This document shows positions 23,571-31,700 of a stretch of 45,908 nt of DNA, piece by piece (the stretch's first letter is position 1; each line of letters opens with the position of its first letter). This DNA comes from Fontibacillus panacisegetis (GTDB lineage Bacteria; Bacillota; Bacilli; Paenibacillales; Paenibacillaceae). The position numbers and the translations under genes were made by a program. The notes beneath the pieces were generated by a model. That model did not search any database and was not told where the DNA came from. It saw only the letters and a list, made by a program, of their open reading frames with translations. Where the stretch lies: NCBI RefSeq assembly GCF_900102215.1, contig NZ_FNBG01000037.1:1-45908 (forward strand), in the 5' to 3' direction.

Positions 23571-24865
23571 TGGATCATATCCTCCTCTTTAAATGACTTG
23601 GTTCTGCGATAGTTGTAAATGGAGAATGAGGCGATGATCAGGAAGATAATGATACCTATTGCGGAAGCCATATTGTATCGATTGGATTGCAGAGTCAGCT
23701 TATAGAGCCAAGTAACGAGCAAATCAGTTGAACCCGCAGTTTGATATTTCCCGTTAACCGGATCGCCATTAGTAAGAAGGAAAATAGTATTAAAGTTATT
23801 AATATTTCCGGCAAATTGTGTGATTAATGTTGGAGCAGTTGTAAACAGAATCATTGGTAGGGTGACAATTTTAAATTTCTGGTAGCCCGTAGCTCCATCA
23901 ACCTCCGCAGCTTCGTACATATCCTTCGGAATCGTAGTCAATACACCCATAATCAAAAGCATGGAAACAGGTATACCGACCCACATATTAACAAGGATTA
24001 CCGTTACCCTTGCCCACATTGGCTCAGTCAGCCAAGGAATAGCATCTAACCCAAAGTATCGTAAATATTGATTAATTGGACCAAATTGTCCGTTAAACAT
24101 ATTTCTCATAACAAGCAGCGAAATAAGCTGCGGGATTGCGTAAGGAAGAATTAAAATCGTTCTCCAAAGGCCTTTTAATTTAATGCCCTTCTGATTAATG
24201 AGCAATGCGACAAGCATACCACCAAAGTATGTAGTTACAGTGGATAGTACCGCCCAGATGATCGTCCAGGTTAATACACCGTAAAAGGTATAACTCCAGC
24301 TTTTCAGAGCCAGCAAGTTTTTGAACGTATCAAATCCGACCCAGTCTACCAGCATGGCTGGAGGAATATGTTTTGGCGCCGAATAGTTCGTAAATGCGAT
24401 CATTATCATGAAGATAATCGGCATAACGGTGAAGAACAGAATACCAAGTGAAGGAATAGTTAATAATGTTACTGAAAATTTATAATCCAGAACATAACGA
24501 ATACTTTCCATGAAGTTATTCGCCTTTTTGCCCGATTCTCTTAGTTGACCGACCTTTCTGGCATCTTTAACGTTTAAGTAATACGCGATCAGGAAGACTA
24601 TAAGATAAATCAAGGTAATCAAGCTTTGAATCAAAATAAAGATCGAATGATCATAACCTTCGTGAAGGTTAGCTGATGTTCTCGGAGTCTCACCCAATGT
24701 AGTAATTCCCCACAAAGCAAAACCTAAGTTATTGATAAAATAATAAACACTAACAGCTTCAAATGCTAGAAAGAGTAATCCTTTGGTAAATTGGCGGTTA
24801 TATATTTGACCCAATCCCATGCACAGTATCGACAGTATCGTTGCTTTGTTCCGATGCTGGTCCAT
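23567..24865 (-). CDS. malF: Maltodextrin ABC transporter permease MalF
   Basis: 432-residue permease. An N-terminal extension (about 1-130) has three hydrophobic segments, including GLGQIYNRQFTKGLLFLAFE, a small-membrane-protein-like stretch common in Gram-positive MalF. The canonical six-helix permease follows. The EAA motif is YEAAEVDGATGYQKFKIVTLP (about 328-349). It pairs with MalG and receives substrate from the lipoprotein MalE. AAGGAAGG just precedes the ATG. A GC-rich non-terminating hairpin lies between malE and this gene, a usual device to keep MalE more abundant than the permeases. Confidence 0.94.
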   Translation of the reverse strand: MDQHRNKATILSILCMGLGQIYNRQFTKGLLFLAFEAVSVYYFINNLGFALWGITTLGETPRTSANLHEGYDHSIFILIQSLITLIYLIVFLIAYYLNVKDARKVGQLRESGKKANNFMESIRYVLDYKFSVTLLTIPSLGILFFTVMPIIFMIMIAFTNYSAPKHIPPAMLVDWVGFDTFKNLLALKSWSYTFYGVLTWTIIWAVLSTVTTYFGGMLVALLINQKGIKLKGLWRTILILPYAIPQLISLLVMRNMFNGQFGPINQYLRYFGLDAIPWLTEPMWARVTVILVNMWVGIPVSMLLIMGVLTTIPKDMYEAAEVDGATGYQKFKIVTLPMILFTTAPTLITQFAGNINNFNTIFLLTNGDPVNGKYQTAGSTDLLVTWLYKLTLQSNRYNMASAIGIIIFLIIASFSIYNYRRTKSFKEEDMIQ

Positions 24866-24901
24866 TTCCCTTCCTTCTCCTCTCCCTCGGAAATCAAGGT
24901 T

Positions 24902-24924
24902 ACCCGCCGCTATTAGCGGCGGGT
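24902..24924 (-). promoter_or_regulatory. malE-malF intergenic stem-loop
   Basis: ACCCGCCGC-TATTA-GCGGCGGGT is a perfect 9-bp GC-rich stem with a 5-nt loop and no U-run on either side. It looks like an mRNA 3'-end stabiliser or a partial attenuator that lowers malF relative to malE. Confidence 0.75.
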
Positions 24925-24952
24925 GAAAACAATTCCATTTGGTTAATCAGAA

Positions 24953-26272
24953 TTATTCCGCAGCAACCCCGTTGTTCAAATCAGTAATTTGTTTAACTGC
25001 ATTTTCTAAAGCAACCTTAGGATCAACATTGTTGTTCCAGATTTCAGGAAGCGCTGCGTTTGCAGGACCCCAAACGTTGTTCATTTCAGGAATAGAAGGC
25101 ATTGGTTGAGAGTTTTTAGCTTGCTCTGCAAATGCAGCGATATATGGATCGTTTTTAATTTGATCAGCTTCCAAAGCTTCAAGGTTAGTAGGAACTGAAC
25201 CAACTGATTTGTTCAAAAGCAATTGAGATTCTTTGCTTGAAGCAAAATCAGCATACAATTTTGCAGCATTTGGATATTTAGTAAACGAGCTTACAACATA
25301 ACCTTTGATACCGGAGAACGTAATTGCAGTTTTTCCAAGCACTGTTGGAACCGGAGCAACAGCAAGGTTGTCGCCGATAGCTTCTTTATATGCTGCAAGC
25401 TCCCATGGACCGTTAATGTCCATTGCTACATCCCCAGCAGTGAAGAGACCACGTTTGATATCACCGTTGATATCGCCACTTGGTACAGGCAGGATTTCTC
25501 TCAAATCTTGGAACACCTTCATACCTGCAAGAGCTTCAGGAGTTGCAAGACCGATATCGTCTTTGTTCGTACCGTCGTTACCGAACAGGTAGCCGCCGTT
25601 ACTTGCGATGAATGGGTAATTGTAATACAGGTTACCGGTTTCCCACATAAGAGCGTATTTTTTCTTAGCTTTATCAGTAAACGTTTTACCAAATGCAATT
25701 ACATCTTCAAAAGTTTTTGGTGCTTCTGCAATAAGGGACTTGTTGTAATAAAGAGCTGAAGTTTCAGCCGCTCTTGGGTATCCATACAACTTACCGTCAT
25801 AAGACATACCAATAGTAGAAGCTTCAGTGTTTCTCGACTTAACTTGTTCACCAAGTACATCATTCTCGAGAAGCAAACCGGAATTCACTGCATCGCCAAG
25901 ATGGTCATGTGGCAGTACCAAGACGTCTGCGCCCAGTCCGGACGGACCATCAGTAACCAATCTAGCTTTTTGGTCAGGGATAGGAACTTCTTCAATGTTA
26001 ACTTTAACACCGTATTTTTCTTCGAATTGTTGAGCGATTTGCTCAGTAAATACTACTTCTTCTCTACTTTCCCATACGAGAAGTTCTGCGCCTTCTTCAG
26101 GTGCCAAAGCTTCTGGTTGAGCAGCAGGGTCAGTACCAGTATTCTCTTGTGTGGTATTGGCTGGCGCTGGAGCAGCATTCCCATTGTTACCAGCATTGTT
26201 CTTGCCGCATGCTGTAATGGATACAACCAGTGACAGAGCAGCGATCAGAACTAACAGTTTTCTAAATTTCAT
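24953..26272 (-). CDS. malE: Maltose/maltodextrin-binding lipoprotein MalE
   Basis: 439-residue lipoprotein. The signal peptide ends in the lipobox SITACG with Cys22, followed by an N/A/P/Q/E-rich tether to about residue 62. The domain then begins at ELLVWESREEVVFTEQIAQQF. MalE-family motifs include YGYPRAAETSALYYNKSLI, KRGLFTAGDVAMDINGPWEL and VAPVPTVLGKTAITFSGIKGYVVS. It captures maltodextrins outside the membrane for MalFG. First gene of malEFG; AGGAGGGG lies 8 nt before the ATG. Three operator-like sites and a good promoter lie upstream. Confidence 0.94.
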   Translation of the reverse strand: MKFRKLLVLIAALSLVVSITACGKNNAGNNGNAAPAPANTTQENTGTDPAAQPEALAPEEGAELLVWESREEVVFTEQIAQQFEEKYGVKVNIEEVPIPDQKARLVTDGPSGLGADVLVLPHDHLGDAVNSGLLLENDVLGEQVKSRNTEASTIGMSYDGKLYGYPRAAETSALYYNKSLIAEAPKTFEDVIAFGKTFTDKAKKKYALMWETGNLYYNYPFIASNGGYLFGNDGTNKDDIGLATPEALAGMKVFQDLREILPVPSGDINGDIKRGLFTAGDVAMDINGPWELAAYKEAIGDNLAVAPVPTVLGKTAITFSGIKGYVVSSFTKYPNAAKLYADFASSKESQLLLNKSVGSVPTNLEALEADQIKNDPYIAAFAEQAKNSQPMPSIPEMNNVWGPANAALPEIWNNNVDPKVALENAVKQITDLNNGVAAE

Positions 26273-26312
26273 AAAGCTAACCCCTCCTAAAATTTATACG
26301 CTTACGGAAATT

Positions 26313-26328
26313 TGCGCAAACGATTTCA
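26313..26328 (-). promoter_or_regulatory. cre-like site in the malE leader
   Basis: On the minus strand TGAAATCGTTTGCGCA matches the CcpA consensus TGNAANCGNTNNCA at all but the last position. It lies about 40 bp upstream of the malE ATG, inside the transcript, where it could act as a roadblock. Confidence 0.5.
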
Positions 26329-26388
26329 GAGAATCCGGTTTTCTAAGTTTTTTATATGTCTCAGCTAAGAAAAAACCAGATTTTTTGA

Positions 26389-26457
26389 TTGGAAAGCGCT
26401 TTATCCTCGAAAATATAATACAACATAGGCAATACATTGTAAAAACGTTTGCACACG
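26389..26457 (-). promoter_or_regulatory. malE promoter with two operators
   Basis: On the minus strand TTTACA (26443-26438), 17 bp, TATTAT (26420-26415). The site TGTAAAAACGTTTGCACACG (26438-26457) overlaps the -35 box, and the GCGC-centred site TTGGAAAGCGCTTTATC (26389-26405) lies just past the start point near 26408. The arrangement fits repression by a LacI-family protein. Confidence 0.6.
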
Positions 26458-26665
26458 TGATTATTACTATATTTACCCCCACTTTCTCTATTTTTCTCTC
26501 GAATACTCCGTATTTCGCATTTTGCACTAAAATCATATCCTTTTTTTTTGCAATTTTTAATCTAATGATAACTACAGCCTTTTAAATCTATATGATACCT
26601 TTTAAAAAAGTTGATAAAATGTTAATCACCATAAAAGTATATCATTTCAGGTGGATTTCCGTATC

Positions 26666-26694
26666 TTGTGCAAAGGTTTGAACAATGCTATAAT
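26666..26694 (+). promoter_or_regulatory. Promoter and operator of the neopullulanase transcript
   Basis: TTGTGC (26666-26671), 17 bp, TATAAT (26689-26694). The -35 box and spacer hold the operator-like sequence TTGTGCAAAGGTTTGAACAA (26666-26685). Transcription would start near 26701, leaving a leader of about 250 nt. Confidence 0.6.
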
Positions 26695-26700
26695 CCAACA

Positions 26701-26817
26701 TTGAAATTACAAACAACTTGCACAGTTACTATCTTGTTTCGGCTACAAAACTCGAAGGCACTGTTATCACTAAGGTACATCCTCGGCCTGTTGTGTTGGC
26801 CCTGATGTACCTTTTTT
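26701..26817 (+). ncRNA. Structured leader or small RNA ending at an intrinsic terminator
   Basis: From the predicted start near 26701, about 70 nt can fold through ACAGT/ACTGT and an inner TTCG/CGAA pairing. A strong terminator follows: AAGGTACATC (26772-26781) pairs with GATGTACCTT (26804-26813), inner GGCC/GGCC, then T6 (26812-26817). No gene lies upstream, so the terminator acts on this leader. It is either an attenuator for the neopullulanase gene or an independent ~117-nt RNA. It does not match a riboswitch class I know. Confidence 0.5.
26772..26817 (+). terminator. Intrinsic terminator inside the neopullulanase leader
   Basis: A 10-bp perfect outer stem plus inner GGCC pairing and a six-T run, 136 bp before the coding start. 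There is no U-run on the other strand, so it is directional toward the neopullulanase gene. Confidence 0.75.
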
Positions 26818-26953
26818 GAGTATAAGAGGTTGCTTGAACAGTCAATTGGAACATACCGATTTATGAAGTAGTTACTCAACTTTTTTTGCTCATAGCAGTG
26901 TATTAAGGAGATTTAATTGGACGAAACTGACCAATGATTAGGAGGAATTAAGA

Positions 26954-28696
26954 ATGTTGCTTGAAGCGGTCTATCACCGTCCCAAACTAAACTGGTCTTA
27001 TGCTTACGACCTTGAGACGATCCATCTTCGTCTTCGATCAAAAAGAAATGATCTAACTGAAGTTTTCGTATTTGCCGGGGACAAATATAGTTGGGATGAT
27101 AGCAAAAAACTTGTGCCAATGTCCAAACTCGTATCTGATGAATTGTTTGATTACTGGGAATGTGCCATTAAACCTCCATTGCGACGGTTGAAATATGGAT
27201 TTTTACTAAAATCCGGCGATGAACAAATTTGGATGACTGAGAGCGAGTTCACTAAAGACCGTCCGCAAATTCCTGAACGTTTGTATGAATTTCCATACAT
27301 TAATCCCGCTGATTTATACAGTGTTCCGGAATGGGTAAAAGATACTATCTTCTATCAAATCTTCCCGGAGAGATTCGCTAATGGCGATAAGAGCAACGAT
27401 CCTGAAGGTACTCTTCCGTGGGGCGGCGAGCCAACCCGTGTAAATTTCTTTGGCGGAGATCTTCAAGGTGTTATAGATCATTTAGATCATTTAAGTGAGC
27501 TCGGGATAACAGGAATTTATTTCACTCCTATTTTTGAAGGCTCAACTAATCATAAATACGATACGACTGATTACATGAAAATAGACTCGCAATTTGGCGA
27601 TACAGAAACTTTAAAAAAATTGGTTCAGTCATGTCACGAACGTGGGATTAAGGTTCTGCTTGACGCGGTATTTAATCACTCCGGCAATACATTTGCTCCA
27701 TTTCTCGATGTTAAAGAAAAGGGAGCAGAATCCCGTTATAAGGATTGGTTCTATATTCGTGATTATCCATTAGACATAGTTGATGGCAGCCTGACATATG
27801 ATACATTCTCTTTTGAGCCACTTATGCCAAAATTAAATACTGCAAATCCGGAAGTAAAGCAATATCTACTTGGGGTGGCAGAATTCTGGATTAAAGAAAT
27901 CGGCATCGACGGCTGGAGATTGGATGTAGCCAACGAGGTTGACCACCAATTCTGGAGAGATTTCCGCAAAGTTGTTAAGGGAGTTAACCCTGATGCATAT
28001 ATTCTCGGCGAGATCTGGCATGAATCTTCCGGCTGGCTTCAAGGCGATCAATTTGATGCAGTTATGAATTATCCGTTCACAGATGCAGTTCTTGATTTTG
28101 TTGTGCACGGAACCCTTGACGCCAAAGGATTTGCTGACGCGATCGGCAAACAAATATCCCGTTACCCGCTGCAAGCTACTGAAGTAGCCTTTAATTTGTT
28201 GGATAGCCATGATACCCCCCGCCTTCTGACGCTTTGTGAAGGTAACAAGAATAAGATGAAATTAGCTGCTCTGTTTCAATTCACTTATAGTGGAACACCT
28301 TGTATTTACTATGGCTCTGAGGTCGGTCTCGATGGAGAGATGGATCCAGGATGCCGTAAATGTATGGAGTGGGATCAGGATAAGCAGGACCGGGATTTGT
28401 TTGACTTCTACAAAAAGTTGATCTCTGTTCGTAAAGAACTTGCGCCACTTCGCACAGGAACCATTCAATTCCTCGTTGCTGAAGCAGGCGATACCAAGCT
28501 AGCTTATGAACGGAAGCTGAACGGAGAGACCGTTATCGTTCTGCTTAATAACGATGATAAAGCTCAAACCCTTGAGGTGAGGAGTCACGGTAAGTCATGG
28601 AAAGATGCAATCAGTGGACAAGCCTATGGCGAAACTGAAGGCAAGTTGAGTGTAACACTCCCATCTTATGGATTTGCGGTTCTGAGAGAAGCGTAA
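26954..28696 (+). CDS. Neopullulanase / cyclomaltodextrinase / maltogenic amylase (GH13)
   Basis: 580-residue cytoplasmic enzyme, without signal peptide, that hydrolyses cyclodextrins, maltodextrins and pullulan. An N-terminal CBM34-like domain (about 1-120; MLLEAVYHRPKLNWSYAYD) is the mark of this subfamily and mediates dimers. The barrel starts at WVKDTIFYQIFPERFANGD. Catalytic residues are in GWRLDVANEVDHQFWRDFR (Asp324), ILGEIWHESSGWL (Glu353) and LLDSHDTPR (Asp420). MEWDQDKQDRDLFDFYKKLI and a C-terminal beta domain complete it. AGGAGG lies 7 nt before the ATG. It is divergent from malE, so it acts on the sugars imported by MalEFG. Confidence 0.94.
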   Translation: MLLEAVYHRPKLNWSYAYDLETIHLRLRSKRNDLTEVFVFAGDKYSWDDSKKLVPMSKLVSDELFDYWECAIKPPLRRLKYGFLLKSGDEQIWMTESEFTKDRPQIPERLYEFPYINPADLYSVPEWVKDTIFYQIFPERFANGDKSNDPEGTLPWGGEPTRVNFFGGDLQGVIDHLDHLSELGITGIYFTPIFEGSTNHKYDTTDYMKIDSQFGDTETLKKLVQSCHERGIKVLLDAVFNHSGNTFAPFLDVKEKGAESRYKDWFYIRDYPLDIVDGSLTYDTFSFEPLMPKLNTANPEVKQYLLGVAEFWIKEIGIDGWRLDVANEVDHQFWRDFRKVVKGVNPDAYILGEIWHESSGWLQGDQFDAVMNYPFTDAVLDFVVHGTLDAKGFADAIGKQISRYPLQATEVAFNLLDSHDTPRLLTLCEGNKNKMKLAALFQFTYSGTPCIYYGSEVGLDGEMDPGCRKCMEWDQDKQDRDLFDFYKKLISVRKELAPLRTGTIQFLVAEAGDTKLAYERKLNGETVIVLLNNDDKAQTLEVRSHGKSWKDAISGQAYGETEGKLSVTLPSYGFAVLREA

Positions 28697-28713
28697 TGAT
28701 CTTCTTATTGATA

Positions 28714-28755
28714 AAAAAGGGCTGAGCAGGAAGTTCCTGCCCAGCCCTCTTTCTT
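28714..28755. terminator. Bidirectional terminator, neopullulanase / amylopullulanase
   Basis: AAAGGGCTG-GCAGGAA pairs with TTCCTGC-CAGCCCT-TTT in a long, nearly closed GC stem. A-rich and T-rich flanks serve the two convergent genes. Confidence 0.85.
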
Positions 28756-28760
28756 ATTTC

Positions 28761-31700
28761 TTACAGATCTAATTTCTCGAGGAACAAGATAATCATCGCT
28801 GCAACTTGCTCACGGGTCGAAGTAGCTGTAGGCTGGAATTTGTTCTCACCTAAACCGTTAATGATACCAAGAGCTTTAGCTGCTTTGATGCTATCCACAG
28901 CATAACCGGAAGCCGTATTCAGATCGTTAAAGGAAGCTTGCTCCGATCCTGAAATTTGTCCGAGGCTACTACCTGAAACATGAGCGTATGCTCTCATCAG
29001 CATTACGGTTATTTGTTCTCTAGTCACGGTTTGGTTCGGGCGGAACGTTCCATCGTTATAACCCGTTATGATACCCAGTTTGTTAAGAGCGGCTACATAA
29101 CCTGCGTAATAAGCGCCATCTTGTATATCGCTCAATGAAGGAGCTTGTGCCGATTGATCCAAACCTAGTGCACGTCCCAAGAAGGCAGCAAATTCTGCAC
29201 GGGTTACGTTGCCTTTAGGATTAAATCGCTCTGAATCTACACCTGAAGCAATATGCTTCGCAGCAAGCAATTCGATATAATCCTTAGACCATCCACTCTT
29301 CACGTCGCTGAATGTCTTATTATATTCCATTACGACAAATCGTGTGAGCGTATCCGTTGTAAACGTTATTGTGTTATCCTTCAGCTTACCACCTACATAT
29401 TGGACAGTTCCATCTTCCTTAACTGCATAAACTCCAACTTTCTTCTTGTTAGCAATGCCTTTAAGTACAGCATCATCCAAAGTCAATGTCACGCTTACTT
29501 CAGCCCCTAGCTTAATTGCAGCCGTCTGCTTGCTTGCATCTACACTGGAGAGGCCGAAGATGTAAATATCGCCCACCGGTTGATAAGCTGAATCCTTGCC
29601 TTTAATTCCTTGCTTCAAAGCCTCTGCTGCATCAGTTGCAGCAACATCTTTGCTAAAAATAATATTTTCATGTGCATTAAGCTTAGCAGGAAGTCCAGTT
29701 GCTGGAATGTTAACTGTTATATCAGGGAACACTAACCGTAGTCCAACATTTTGATCACCTGCTTTGGCTACAGCTTCACCTGGAATAACAACATCTGTCG
29801 CTTCTCCTGCATTAACTCCAGATACTTTAATTTCAACAACCTTGTCACCCTTCGCTGCAGAGTCAATTGCTTTCTCTACATTCGCCAGGCTAACTTCAGC
29901 TATTTTGCGTCCGTCAGCTCCAGCTTTCGCTGCAACCTCTACAGTTCCCGGGTTCACCTGAGGTGTAGGTGCAGGAGATGGAGTTGCTGAAGATGGGGTT
30001 GTGGAATATGAACTTCCACCGCCACCGCCATCTGGTGATAATGGTTCAGGTTTTGGAGCAGTAAGCACAACCGTACCACCATCCAGACTGGAAGGCAAGC
30101 TTACGGTAACTGTACCATTACTATTAGCCGTATACGTTTTACCACTATACTCATCAGTAAATGTAGCATTTTGGTAACCTGATACAGTAAAGGTTGCTTG
30201 CTGTTCTGTATCCTTCGTATTAATACCAACAACTATACTTTCACCTTTGTAAGTCCGGGCAAATATATCGTATCCGGTTGCGTCAGAACCGCCAAGTTGT
30301 GCACGAGTTCCTTTGGAGAAAGTCTTGGAATGCTTATCCCGGATATTAAGCATTTTCTTGTAGTGATCATAGATATGATTGTAAGTTGGATCATCCAAAC
30401 GTTTCCAGTCGAAGTCATAGCGGTTCTCACCCATACGACCGTTATCCATATCGGCATTCAAACCGGAATGCCCTACTTCCTCACCATAATAAATCACTGG
30501 CTGGCCCTTTGCAGTGATTTGCAAAGATGCAGCGATCTTCTGTTGACCTTGAACATTTCTCAAAGTCTCAGCTTCCAGCGTACCCTCTTTAAATTTGCTT
30601 CTCTCTTCCTCCTTAAGTAAATTCACTACAAATCCATTTTCATCGTGGCTACTGAGGAATTGACCTAGAGTAGATGCATTATCAATTCTGCTATTTTGGG
30701 ATTGAAGCGCCTGTTCCGTATCAGAAATCCTGCCATTTACAAAGCTAGTCGCTGTTCCTTTAAATCCAAAATCAAGCACGGAGTCCATCGTACCTGTACG
30801 CAGGTATCCTCCATCATTATCCAGAGTTGCTCCAAAGTTTTCCCCGATCATTTTGAACTCCGGATACTTCTCAGTTAATTGATTTTTGAATGCCATCCAA
30901 GTAGTGTGCTCAACGTGTTTTATGGTATCTACACGGAAGTAATCAATTGTGTTCCCTTTAGCCGTTCTAGCTAATTCAATCCAATCCGTTTGCCACTTAA
31001 TAACTTTCTCTCGCACAGCAGGATCCTCTGTCTTAAAATCAGGCAGTCCAGCTATTTTATTCTTAATTACAGGGTCCTCATTTATCTCGCGAAGCATCCC
31101 GTTAAACACGTCGCGTTCAGCCGGAGTTGGAAGATTGGTCTTTCCAGCATATCCACTGATATCATCCATTCCATACCCAGTATGGTTTAGTACAACGTCT
31201 ACCATCACTTTCATGCCATTCTCATGAGCAGTATCCAGAAGATTATGGAGATCAGCCAACTCTCCTAGATGTTCATCTATTTCAGTGAAATCTTTTGCCC
31301 AATATCCATGATATCCGTATTGAGAGAATTTAGAGTTTACATTAAAGTCAATGTTATCAACAATTGGTGTAATCCAGATTGTATTCACGCCGAGCTCTTT
31401 CAGATAAGGAATTTTCTCAGTAACCCCTTTAAAATCCCCGCCGTGATAAGTTTCGAGATGATTCGTATCGTAATTCTCTCCGTTTTTATCGTCATTACTT
31501 GTATCTCCGTTAAAGAATCGGTCTGTCAGCATAAAATAAATGCGTGCTTCATCCCAATCAAAATCATCACTACCAACAACCTGACGAGTTTTCACAGTAA
31601 TAGATGCATTTTGAATATGCTTGTTTCCATATACATCCACAACTGTTATGGGTAGTTGTTTGTTGCCTGTTGTTACAGTATCACTAACCGCTAGAGTTAA

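Noticed and set aside
26151..26585. 144-codon frame antisense to the start of malE and its promoter
   Set aside because: Overlaps malE on the other strand and crosses the promoter; composition is what reversed AT-rich intergenic DNA gives.
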